8,797 nucleotides of DNA from Pseudomonadota bacterium (GTDB taxonomy: Bacteria; Pseudomonadota; Alphaproteobacteria; Ferrovibrionales; Ferrovibrionaceae): the NCBI GenBank assembly GCA_021793055.1, contig JAJYTL010000117.1, positions 1 through 8,797 on the forward strand, read 5' to 3'. The notes beneath the pieces are model-generated. The model had not been told where the DNA came from, ran no database searches, and saw only the letters and a list, made by a program, of their open reading frames with translations. The position numbers and the translations under genes are program-made. Shown here one piece after another: positions 1 to 6,352 of this stretch (its first letter is position 1; every line of letters begins with the position of its first letter).

Positions 1-508
1 CGGGCTGCAGGAAGATAAATCGAAGAAGATTCCGTTCCCCCGGCCGGGCCAGCCAGCCGACGCACAGGTTTTCGGCCGGCGCGTTCCAGCTTCGCGCGAC
101 CCAGCATCGGTCTAGCACATAGGCCGGCGTCGCGATGGCCGCAACGCATGCCGCGAGGGCGGCGGGGACCTCCTCCGTCTCGCTTCCCCCGGGGTCGGGA
201 TCGTGCTTTTCGGCGATCTCGAACAGATAGGCCCGCTCGGCGCGTCCGAGCCGCAACGCCGCGGCGAGTCGGGCGAGGGCTACCGGCGACACCGATACGT
301 CGCGACCCTGCTCAAGCCAAGTGTACCAGGTCAAGCTTATGCCGCAGAGTTGCGCCACTTCCTCGCGCCTGAGGCCCGGCGTCCGCCGTCGCGTCCCGGC
401 GGCCAAGCCAATCGCGCCCGGGGTCAGCTTTTCCCGGCAGGCTCGGACGAAATCCCCGAGCTCCCGCCGATGTTCCTGAGACCGCGTCCGAACCATAGTG
501 CTATCCAT
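1..508 (-). CDS. XRE-family transcriptional regulator with MmyB-like ligand-binding domain (C-terminus cut by window edge)
   Basis: The minus-strand frame is open from an ATG at 508 through the left edge, giving 169 residues without a stop. An N-terminal helix-turn-helix domain covers about residues 13-100. It carries the family signature RRRTPGLRREEVA (40-52), then a recognition-helix region (CGISLTWYTWLEQGRD, 55-70) and SPVALARLAAALRL. From about residue 115 the MmyB-type domain begins (AYVLDRCWVARSWNAPAE, 129-146). That domain is thought to bind a small hydrophobic ligand in this family. Family members usually run to roughly 260-290 residues, so about 100 are missing. A second in-frame ATG lies at 496 and neither start has a clear Shine-Dalgarno sequence. 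The gene is divergent from the methyltransferase at 607, a common layout for regulators that control their neighbour; control of that gene and of itself is inference. DNA-binding class is firm; ligand and targets are unknown. Confidence 0.9.
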   Translation of the reverse strand, partial: MDSTMVRTRSQEHRRELGDFVRACREKLTPGAIGLAAGTRRRTPGLRREEVAQLCGISLTWYTWLEQGRDVSVSPVALARLAAALRLGRAERAYLFEIAEKHDPDPGGSETEEVPAALAACVAAIATPAYVLDRCWVARSWNAPAENLCVGWLARPGERNLLRFIFLQP

Positions 509-516
509 ACCAGTAT
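495..516. promoter_or_regulatory. Tandem 10-bp palindromes over the regulator start; operator candidate with overlapping -10-like elements
   Basis: Two short palindromes of the same form stand side by side: ATAGtgCTAT (495-504) and ATACcaGTAT (507-516). Their centres are 12 bp apart, and the sequence stands out as A/T-rich against very GC-rich surroundings. A -10-like TATACT on the minus strand (517-512) and TATAAA on the plus strand (514-519) overlap the second palindrome. A minus-strand transcript from that -10 would begin at or just inside the regulator's ATG, so it would be leaderless or start at the second ATG. I found no convincing -35 for either direction. Binding by the adjacent regulator is inference. 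Confidence 0.35.
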
Positions 517-606
517 AAAAATGGCCCTGAAACTAGCACCCCGACCCTGTTATGCAAGCCGGACAGTTCCTCGGCGGGGACCCTTTGCCAAACGGAGTAA
601 GCAGCC

Positions 607-1389
607 ATGACCGAGACGGGCGACAAGAGCCAAGAGGCGCTGGTGGGCAGCCAGTTCGGGCCGCGCGCCGAAGCTCACCTGCAGAGCGCCGTGCATGCGC
701 AAGGCGCCGATCTTGAGGCCCTGGTGGCCCTGACGCGAGACCGGCCCGAGGCCCACGTTCTCGACCTCGGTTGCGGCGGCGGCCATGTCACATTCAACGT
801 CGCCCCGCACGTGCGCGAGGTCGTGGCCTACGATCTCGCGCCCGAGATGCTGGAGGTGGTGGCCGCGGCCGCCAAGACGCAGGGCCTCGGCAACGTCGAA
901 ACGAAGCAGGGCTTTGCTGAGCGTCTTTCCTTCGCGGATGAGAGCTTCGATTTCGTGCTCAGCCGTTTCAGCGCCCATCATTGGCGCGACTTCGAGGCTG
1001 GCCTGCGCGAGGCGGCGCGCGTGCTGAAGCTCAGCGGCACCGCCGTCTTCGTGGATTCCATCTCGCCGGGCACGCCGCTGCTCGACACCTATTACCAGAC
1101 GACCGAATTGCTCCGCGATTGCTCACACGTGCGCAATTATTCGCGGGCGGAATGGGAGGCGGCGATGGCTCGCGCCGGCCTCATCCCCGACGCTACGAGC
1201 CACTACCGGCTGCGCCTCGACTTCACGTCTTGGGTCCAGCGAATGGCGACGCCAAAGGTTCAAGTCGATGCCATCCGCGCACTTCAGGCCGCGGTCCCGC
1301 CCCGTGTCGCACGCTATTTCGAGACTGAGCCGGACGGCAGCTTCTGTATCGATGTCGCGCTCTTCCGCGCCTTGAAGCCGCGTCTTTAA
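607..1389 (+). CDS. Class I SAM-dependent methyltransferase (Methyltransf_11/UbiE-like)
   Basis: A 260-residue soluble protein with a Rossmann-type SAM-binding core. Motif I is VLDLGCGGGH (51-60), which binds the methionine/carboxypropyl part of SAM. The strand after it, VVAYDLAPEMLE (72-83), carries the acidic residue (Asp76) expected to bind the ribose hydroxyls. FDFVLSRFSAHHW (114-126) and the helix REAARVLKLSGTAVFVDS (134-151) match the later core motifs of UbiE-like enzymes. The C-terminal 100 residues carry no motif I recognise and probably form the substrate cap. The ATG at 607 is supported by GGAG at 594-597, nine bases upstream. It lies divergent to the MmyB-type regulator, so it may be that regulator's target. 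The substrate cannot be read from sequence: the protein could act on a small molecule or a quinone precursor, and it is not assigned to ubiE because regulator-linked stand-alone enzymes of this family are diverse. Confidence 0.9.
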   Translation: MTETGDKSQEALVGSQFGPRAEAHLQSAVHAQGADLEALVALTRDRPEAHVLDLGCGGGHVTFNVAPHVREVVAYDLAPEMLEVVAAAAKTQGLGNVETKQGFAERLSFADESFDFVLSRFSAHHWRDFEAGLREAARVLKLSGTAVFVDSISPGTPLLDTYYQTTELLRDCSHVRNYSRAEWEAAMARAGLIPDATSHYRLRLDFTSWVQRMATPKVQVDAIRALQAAVPPRVARYFETEPDGSFCIDVALFRALKPRL

Positions 1390-1651
1390 TTGACGCGTCG
1401 CCGCGAGGTGCCCGCACGCAGAGCGAATACGCGCGCCTGACCACGTTCTCGCCGGGTGCGGACACGATCGCCGTCGGCGGCAAGGGTCGCCGCTATCCCG
1501 AAGCGATAGTCGTCGTGCGTGGCCGGCGTACGTCGCGGCCGCTTCCGAACGGACATCGAACGCGCAAAGCGCTAACGACGGGGCGCGAAGCGCGGCAAAA
1601 TGACCCGGTTCGCGTTGGATCGGAGGGAGGGATACGCCCCGCGTCATCGTC
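1390..1651. other. Intergenic region without a supported gene
   Basis: These 262 bases separate the methyltransferase from the cdh gene. One plus-strand frame (codons in register with 1395) is open from 1329 to a stop at 1657-1659 and reads like moderately protein-like sequence, but it has no ATG, no ribosome binding site and no family I recognise. A purine-rich GGAGGGAGG at 1622-1630 is the likely ribosome binding region for the following gene. I see no convincing terminator for the methyltransferase. Confidence 0.5.
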
Positions 1652-2395
1652 GTGGCGTTGATCGCCTGCCTGATGCCATTTCCCGCCGCTGGCCGTGCGG
1701 CGGCACCGAAGCCCGGCCGGAGCGAAGTCTTGTGGGCGATCGTCGCCCATCGCTGCGTCCCCGATCAGATCGCGCACGGCAATCCGGCGCCGCGCCGGCT
1801 GGTCGATCTCAGCCACGGCCGCGAACGCGGCTGGGCCTTGCTCAAGGATATTCGCGGCCCGGCGCAATTCCTGCTGATCCCCACCGCGTGGATCACCGGC
1901 ATCGAGGATCCCCGCCTGCTTGCCGGCGGCGTGCCCAACTATTGGCAGGCGGCGTGGCAAGAGCGCGACAAGGCGGCGGACCGGGCCGGGCTTCCCGCCG
2001 CGAGCGAGCGCATCGGCCTCGCGGTCAATTCGGCGCTCGGGCGCACCCAGGACCAGCTTCACATTCACATCGACTGCCTCCGGCCGGTGACGATCGCCGC
2101 CCTCCGCACGGCGCCGGCCTCGTCCCATTGGTCGCCGGTCGTGATTGCCGGCCGCGCTTATGCCACCCGCGCCATCGCCGCCGACAGCCTGCGCGGCATC
2201 GACGTCTTCGGCCTGGTGGCCGCGCGTGCCCGGGCGCTTGGCATCCCCATGGCCTGGGAGACGGTCGCGGTCGCGGCCACGCGCGGCCGGGCGGGGCGGC
2301 CGCTTTTCCATGTCCTGGTCGCGACCGTGAGCCCGCGCCAGCCGTTCGGCGCGGAGGACTTGCTCGATCACACCTGCGGCGAAAAGGGCCGATAG
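1652..2395 (+). CDS. cdh: CDP-diacylglycerol diphosphatase (CDP-diglyceride hydrolase)
   Basis: Hydrolyses CDP-diacylglycerol to CMP and phosphatidate, acting on the phospholipid precursor pool at the membrane. The 247-residue product carries the HIT-like signature LHIHIDCLRP (136-145), with His137 and His139 as likely catalytic residues. It also has GPAQFLLIPTAWITGIEDP (69-87), PNYWQAAWQ (95-103) and AVNSALGRTQDQ (124-135), all recognisable from E. coli Cdh, which has a similar length. The N-terminus (ALIACLMPFPAAGRAAA) is a hydrophobic stretch ending in an Ala-rich cleavage-like site, so the enzyme is probably exported or membrane-anchored. The start is uncertain: GTG 1652 lies 21 bases after the nearest purine-rich site (GGAGGGAGG, 1622-1630). 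The frame stays open and hydrophobic upstream to a stop at 1601-1603 but offers no ATG, GTG or TTG there. The gene is transcribed toward the minus-strand monooxygenase. Family assignment is secure. Confidence 0.9.
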   Translation: MALIACLMPFPAAGRAAAPKPGRSEVLWAIVAHRCVPDQIAHGNPAPRRLVDLSHGRERGWALLKDIRGPAQFLLIPTAWITGIEDPRLLAGGVPNYWQAAWQERDKAADRAGLPAASERIGLAVNSALGRTQDQLHIHIDCLRPVTIAALRTAPASSHWSPVVIAGRAYATRAIAADSLRGIDVFGLVAARARALGIPMAWETVAVAATRGRAGRPLFHVLVATVSPRQPFGAEDLLDHTCGEKGR

Positions 2396-2428
2396 CCGGC
2401 AGTCTCGCCGCGCTGCCGCCGCCTGCCC

Positions 2429-2454
2429 ATCGTCTTGGCGGCCGGAGAGACGAT
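2429..2454. terminator. Hairpin between convergent cdh and monooxygenase genes; possible bidirectional terminator
   Basis: A perfect 7-bp inverted repeat, ATCGTCT (2429-2435) and AGACGAT (2448-2454), has a 12-base GC-rich loop. It fills the short gap between two convergent genes and touches the last base of the monooxygenase stop codon. No T-run follows on either strand, so intrinsic termination is not established; position is the main argument. Confidence 0.3.
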
Positions 2455-3794
2455 CAGGCGGCCGGCGCGGTATCGGCCCTGGCGCCGGCCGGAATGGTCG
2501 GCGGCGCGCGATTGAGCTCGTCGATCGCGAAGCCCGCGGCCGCCTTGTAGCCCGCCATGAATTCGGCGCGCTCCGCGGGCGGTATGACGTCGTCGATGTT
2601 ATCGAAGGTGCCGCCGCAGCGCTCGTCGACGAGATTGAGCAGCCCGAACGGCCCGGCGCCGCGATTGCGCAGGACGAGCCGCGAGATCGGGCCGCACAGC
2701 TTGCCGTCATAGGCGGCGAGCGCCGCCTGCGTCACGCCATGCTCGACCATCGCGCGCCCGAGAACGCGGGCATCGACAATCGCCTGGCTGGCGCCGTTGG
2801 AGCCGGTCGGATACATGGCGTGCGCGGCATCGCCGAGCAGCGCCACCGGACCGTCGCGCCAGTTCGGCACCGGGTCGCGGTCGATCATCGGATTTTCGAA
2901 AGCGCAGTCGGCTTGCCGGATCAAGGCGGGCACGTCCAGCCAGTCCCAAACCCAGCCGTCGAAATGGTGGATGAAATCGTCGATGCCGACCTGGCGGAAC
3001 CAGCCCTGCTCTGTCCAGCCCTCGCTGTTGTCCACGGTGACCTCGGCGATCCAGTTGATCATCGCGAGGCCGGTCTTCGGGTCGGGATGGGAAATCGGAT
3101 AGAACACCATCCGCTGGCGATGGGTGCCGAGGCCGACGAAGGAGGCGCCGCTCCGTATCGGCTTCGCCGAAGTCGTGCCGCGCCACATGATCGCCCCGCC
3201 CCAATGGATCGGCGGCTGCGCGGGGTGCATCTCAGCCCGGACCGCCGAGTGGATGCCATCGGCGCCGATGAGCAGCGCGCCCGTCGCCTCGGCGCTCGCG
3301 CCGTCGGCGCATTCGATGAACGCGCTGACGCTGCCGTCGGCATTCTTTCGGTAACCGGTCACGCGGCTGCCGAGCCTCACCGCCTCGGGCCCGATCCGCT
3401 GCACCGCCTTTTCATGCAGCAGCATGTGAAACCGGCCGCGATGAACCGCGTATTGCGGCCAGTGGTAGCCGGCCAGCAGCCCGCGTGGCTCGGAATAGAT
3501 GTCGTTGCCGTTAAGCCCGACCAGCGCCCATTCCTTCGCCGGCATGCCGACGCGGTCGAGATCGCGCTCGCCGATGCCGAGATCGTAGAGCTCGCGCACG
3601 GCGTTCGGTTGCAGATTGATGCCAACGCCGAGCGGGCGCATGTCGCGGACCGCTTCGAAAACAATGCACGGCACGCCGATCTGGTGCAGCGTCAGGGCCG
3701 TCGTCAGCCCGCCGATACCGCCGCCGGCAATGATCACAGGGTTATTCGTCACGTGCTGGCCCCAATTTTCAAGCTCATGCGTCCCATTAACCAT
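2454..3794 (-). CDS. FAD-dependent monooxygenase, PhzS/p-hydroxybenzoate-hydroxylase-like
   Basis: A group A flavoprotein monooxygenase of 446 residues, expected to use NAD(P)H and O2 to hydroxylate (less often epoxidise) an aromatic or cyclic substrate in the cytosol. In order, it has the FAD-binding GGGIGG Rossmann motif (24-29) with the ribose-binding acid in IVFEA (44-48). The DG motif is GADGIHSAVR (177-186), shared by FAD/NAD(P)H binding. The GD motif is LLGDAAHAMYPTGSNGAS (319-336), contacting the FAD ribose and pyrophosphate. The N-terminal VIIAGGGIGGLTTALTLHQIG resembles PhzS-type flavin-dependent oxidoreductases. The ATG at 3794 is the longest start and has no visible Shine-Dalgarno. 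A GTG at 3752 would begin MTNNPVIIAGGG, only eight residues before the GxGxxG motif, with GGGG just upstream; it may be the true start. It is divergent from two epoxide hydrolases across a palindromic region, which suggests linked regulation. Its substrate is unknown. Confidence 0.9.
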   Translation of the reverse strand: MVNGTHELENWGQHVTNNPVIIAGGGIGGLTTALTLHQIGVPCIVFEAVRDMRPLGVGINLQPNAVRELYDLGIGERDLDRVGMPAKEWALVGLNGNDIYSEPRGLLAGYHWPQYAVHRGRFHMLLHEKAVQRIGPEAVRLGSRVTGYRKNADGSVSAFIECADGASAEATGALLIGADGIHSAVRAEMHPAQPPIHWGGAIMWRGTTSAKPIRSGASFVGLGTHRQRMVFYPISHPDPKTGLAMINWIAEVTVDNSEGWTEQGWFRQVGIDDFIHHFDGWVWDWLDVPALIRQADCAFENPMIDRDPVPNWRDGPVALLGDAAHAMYPTGSNGASQAIVDARVLGRAMVEHGVTQAALAAYDGKLCGPISRLVLRNRGAGPFGLLNLVDERCGGTFDNIDDVIPPAERAEFMAGYKAAAGFAIDELNRAPPTIPAGARADTAPAA

Positions 3795-3895
3795 CGGATG
3801 GCGACGGAGGCAAGCCGGCAGCGGGCTTGGCCGGCCGCGCCACGCGGCGCCAGCGACCTTTCCGCCCCGCGTTCAGCGGTCCGGCCGGGGCCGGT

Positions 3896-3946
3896 TTTCC
3901 ACCCTTTCGGCAACGTGCTTCCCAAGTCTTTGCCGAAACATGGAAA
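3896..3946. promoter_or_regulatory. Two-tier inverted repeat between monooxygenase and epoxide hydrolases; operator candidate
   Basis: A perfect 9-bp inverted repeat, TTTCGGCAA (3905-3913) and TTGCCGAAA (3930-3938), is separated by 16 bases. It is flanked on the outside by a second matching pair, TTTCCA (3896-3901) and TGGAAA (3941-3946), offset by three and two bases. Fifteen bases per arm therefore pair across a centre near 3921. It lies in the 201-bp gap between divergent genes, and its right arm overlaps a candidate -35 box. A dimeric regulator binding here could control both directions. The regulator is not identifiable within the window. Confidence 0.5.
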
Positions 3947-3957
3947 GAGGCTAGGCT
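3930..3957 (+). promoter_or_regulatory. Weak sigma-70-like promoter candidate for the epoxide hydrolase pair
   Basis: TTGCCG (3930-3935) resembles a -35 box at four of six positions. It is followed after 16 bases by TAGGCT (3952-3957), which keeps the T, A and final T of a -10 box. It lies about 40 bases upstream of the first hydrolase start and within the inverted repeat. The -10 is poor, so this could be a regulated promoter needing an activator, or chance. Confidence 0.3.
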
Positions 3958-3995
3958 AGGCGCACAAGGCAACGGGGAGCGGCCGGGAATTCGGC

Positions 3996-5165
3996 ATGGA
4001 GCAAGCGATCGCCGCCGAAGCGTTCCGGATTGCGGTCCCGGATGCCGCGCTCGCGGATCTCCGCCTGCGGCTCGGCTCGACCCGCTGGCCGGCGGAGCCC
4101 GAAGGCGCCGCTTGGCGGCTCGGCGCCAATCTCGGCTATATGCAGCAATTCGTCGTCCGTTGGCGCGATGCCTACGACTGGCGCGCCGAGGAAGCGGCGC
4201 TGAACGGCCTGCCGCAATACCGGGCCGAGGTCGGCGGCCTGAAGATTCATTTCCTCTATTGCCCCGGCGTCGGGCCGAACCCGAAGCCGCTTCTTCTCAC
4301 CCATGGTTGGCCGGGCTCTGTGTTCGAGTTCCGCGATATCGTCGCGCCGCTCGCCGATCCGGCGCGTTTCGGCGGCGATGCCGCCGACGCCTTCACGGTG
4401 ATCGCGCCGAGCCTGCCGGGCTACGGCTTTTCGGCGCCGCCGGCGGCGCCGATGACTCCGGCCGAGATCGCCGATCTGTGGCATCTTCTGATGTCCGGCG
4501 TGCTCGGCTTTCCGCGCTATTTCGCCCATGGCGGCGATTGGGGCTCGGTGGTGACCTCGGAGCTTGCGCGCCGCCATGGCGACGCGGTGACGGCGATCCA
4601 TCTCACCATGCTGGGGCTGCGCCCGGCCTTGGGCGAAGGCGCGCCGCCCTTGAGCGAGGCCGAGCGGAACTGGGTCAAGCTCACCCGCGAGCGGCTGCGG
4701 CGCGAGGGCGGCTACCAGGAAATCCAGGGCACGCGGCCGCAGTCGCTCGCCTATGGGTTGACCGATTCGCCGGCCGGGCTCGCCGCCTGGATCGTCGAGA
4801 AATATCACGGCTGGCCAGGCGCCAAGGCCGACCAGCCGCCGCCCTTCGCCATGGACCGGCTGATCACCCAGGTGATGCTCTATTGGCTGAACGGCATCAA
4901 CGCGCCGAACTGGCTTTATTGGGCGGTGCGCAACCGCGGCGGCCTCACCCTCAAGCCCGGCGAGCGGGTCGAGGTGCCGACCGGCGTCGCCTTCTTTCCC
5001 TTCGATCTTTTTCCGGTGCCGCCGGCGGAATGGGTCGTGCGTATCTATAACGTCGTCGACCGGCGCGATTTCGACCGCGGCGGCCATTTCGTCGCGATGG
5101 AGAACGGGCCGCTTCTCGTCGAGGAGCTCAGGCGCTTCTTCCGCGCCTTTCGCGATCGATCATGA
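3996..5165 (+). CDS. Epoxide hydrolase (EHN domain plus alpha/beta-hydrolase), first of a tandem pair
   Basis: A 389-residue enzyme expected to open epoxides to vicinal diols. It has an N-terminal EHN domain (about 8-110: FRIAVPDAALADLRLRL, STRWPAEP, YDWRAEEAALN) followed by an alpha/beta-hydrolase fold. The oxyanion-hole motif is HGWPG (103-107). The nucleophile is Asp181 in HGGDWGS, the general base His364 in RGGHFVAMEN, and the charge-relay acid Asp337 in FPFDLF, 27 residues before the His as in microsomal epoxide hydrolase. The two epoxide-activating tyrosines fit Tyr240 (GGYQEIQGTRPQSLAYGL) and Tyr308 (APNWLYW). All catalytic positions are therefore present and activity is expected. There is no signal peptide. 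ATG 3996 has only a distant GGGGAG (3974-3979), so initiation may be weak. The stop overlaps the ATG of the next hydrolase, so the two are translated together. The physiological substrate is unknown. Confidence 0.93.
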   Translation: MEQAIAAEAFRIAVPDAALADLRLRLGSTRWPAEPEGAAWRLGANLGYMQQFVVRWRDAYDWRAEEAALNGLPQYRAEVGGLKIHFLYCPGVGPNPKPLLLTHGWPGSVFEFRDIVAPLADPARFGGDAADAFTVIAPSLPGYGFSAPPAAPMTPAEIADLWHLLMSGVLGFPRYFAHGGDWGSVVTSELARRHGDAVTAIHLTMLGLRPALGEGAPPLSEAERNWVKLTRERLRREGGYQEIQGTRPQSLAYGLTDSPAGLAAWIVEKYHGWPGAKADQPPPFAMDRLITQVMLYWLNGINAPNWLYWAVRNRGGLTLKPGERVEVPTGVAFFPFDLFPVPPAEWVVRIYNVVDRRDFDRGGHFVAMENGPLLVEELRRFFRAFRDRS

Positions 5166-6325
5166 CCACAGAATCCTTCAAGCCGGAACCCCTCAAGATC
5201 GCCGTCCCCGACAGCGCGGTCGCCGATCTCAAGCAGCGCCTCGCGCGGACGCGCTGGCCGAACGAGCCGGAGAACGCCGATTGGCGCTTCGGCAGCGAGC
5301 TCGCCAGCGTGAAAAAGCTGGTCGAGCATTGGCAAGAAATCTACGACTGGCCGGCCGAGCAGGCCAAGCTCAACGCCTACCCCCATTACACGGTAGAGAT
5401 CGACGGCCAGCGGCTGCATTATCTGCATGAGCCGGGTTCGGGGCTGGCGCCGCAGCCCTTGCTCCTCATCCACGGCTGGCCAAGCTCGTTCTACGAGTTC
5501 CTGCCGGTGATCGAGCCCTTGGCCCATCCAGATCGTTTCGACGGCGACGAGGCGGAGTCCTTCGACGTGGTGGTTGTGTCGCTGCCGGGCTATGGCTTCT
5601 CGCCGGCGCCGCCGGCGCCGCTCGGGCCGCGCGCCATGGCGGCGCTGTGCCAGAAGCTGATGGCCGGAGTCCTCGGCTACCGTCACTTCATCGTCCATGG
5701 CAACGATTGGGGCGCCGCCGTCGCGTCCTATCTCGCGCTCGAATGGCCGCAGGCGCTGGTCGGGCTTTCGCTGCAAAGCCTGCCCTTGGCGCCCTGGCAG
5801 GGACCCGGCAGTGCGCCCGTGACGCCGCCCGAGCAGGAATTCCTCGACCGCCTCGGCCGCTATTGGCGCGACGAGATCGGCCATCAGGCGATTCAGGCGA
5901 CCAAGCCGCAGACGCTGGCCTTCGCGCTCACCGATTCGCCGGCCGGTCTCGCCGGCTGGCTGTTGGAGAAGTTTCGCAGCCTTGCCGACACCGGCGGCAA
6001 CCTGGAGCGGCGCTTTTCCCGCGATCGGCTCTGCACCATGCTGTCGCTCTATTGGTTCACCGGTGCCATCGGTCCGGCAAGCTGGCCGTTTTACGCCGCC
6101 CAGCACGACGGCTCGCTGCGCCTCAAGGCAGGCCAGCGCATCGGCGTGCCGACCGGCTACATGGCCTTTCCGATCGCCGAACTGCCGCGCCCGCCGCGGG
6201 CCTGGGTCGAGCGTATCTACGAGGTGACGCGCTGGTCGGAAATGGCCGCTGGCGGCCATTTCGCGGCCCTCGAGGAATCCGAGCTTTTCATCGACGAGAT
6301 CCGCGCCTTCAGCCGCAGGCTGTAG
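5162..6325 (+). CDS. Epoxide hydrolase family protein, second of the tandem pair, with altered active-site tyrosine
   Basis: A 387-residue paralogue of the preceding hydrolase, starting at an ATGA overlap with its stop codon, so translational coupling is likely. The EHN domain covers about 9-112 (LKIAVPDSAVADLKQRLA, RTRWPNEPENADW, YDWPAEQAKLNAYPHY). The alpha/beta-hydrolase domain has HGWPS (104-108), nucleophile Asp182 in HGNDWGA, general base His366 in AAGGHFAALEE and the second tyrosine Tyr311 (ASWPFY). The acid is best placed at Glu340 in FPIAELPRPP, one position later than in the sister enzyme. The first epoxide-activating tyrosine is replaced by His241 (IGHQAIQATKPQTL, against GYxxIQ in the family and in the sister), which may reduce or change activity. 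The next gene, accA, is convergent 27 bases downstream. Possibilities include a distinct substrate range, a partner subunit with the first enzyme, or loss of epoxide hydrolysis. Confidence 0.92.
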   Translation: MTTESFKPEPLKIAVPDSAVADLKQRLARTRWPNEPENADWRFGSELASVKKLVEHWQEIYDWPAEQAKLNAYPHYTVEIDGQRLHYLHEPGSGLAPQPLLLIHGWPSSFYEFLPVIEPLAHPDRFDGDEAESFDVVVVSLPGYGFSPAPPAPLGPRAMAALCQKLMAGVLGYRHFIVHGNDWGAAVASYLALEWPQALVGLSLQSLPLAPWQGPGSAPVTPPEQEFLDRLGRYWRDEIGHQAIQATKPQTLAFALTDSPAGLAGWLLEKFRSLADTGGNLERRFSRDRLCTMLSLYWFTGAIGPASWPFYAAQHDGSLRLKAGQRIGVPTGYMAFPIAELPRPPRAWVERIYEVTRWSEMAAGGHFAALEESELFIDEIRAFSRRL

Positions 6326-6352
6326 CGGCCCACATCGCCACGGCCGGATCGG

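Noticed and set aside
1329..1659. A plus-strand frame open through the methyltransferase-cdh gap that might be a gene or a decayed fragment
   Set aside because: It has no ATG or ribosome binding site, its first part is just another frame of the methyltransferase, and no recognisable domain appears; open frames are common at this GC content.
1493..2710. Long minus-strand open frame opposite cdh
   Set aside because: Arg/Pro/Gly-rich shadow translation of the cdh strand and the monooxygenase end with no domain; cdh on the plus strand has clear family motifs.
3951..5087. Long minus-strand open frame opposite the first epoxide hydrolase (and a similar one opposite the second, 5045-6259)
   Set aside because: Both are antisense shadows of well-supported catalytic genes; their similar composition follows from the two hydrolases being paralogues.
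6310..6346. Short hairpins (CAGCCgcaGGCTG at 6310-6322; CGGCC/GGCCG at 6326-6346) between the second hydrolase and accA as a terminator
   Set aside because: Stems are only five base pairs, the first lies within the end of the hydrolase coding region, and no T-run follows; GC-rich DNA gives such stems by chance.
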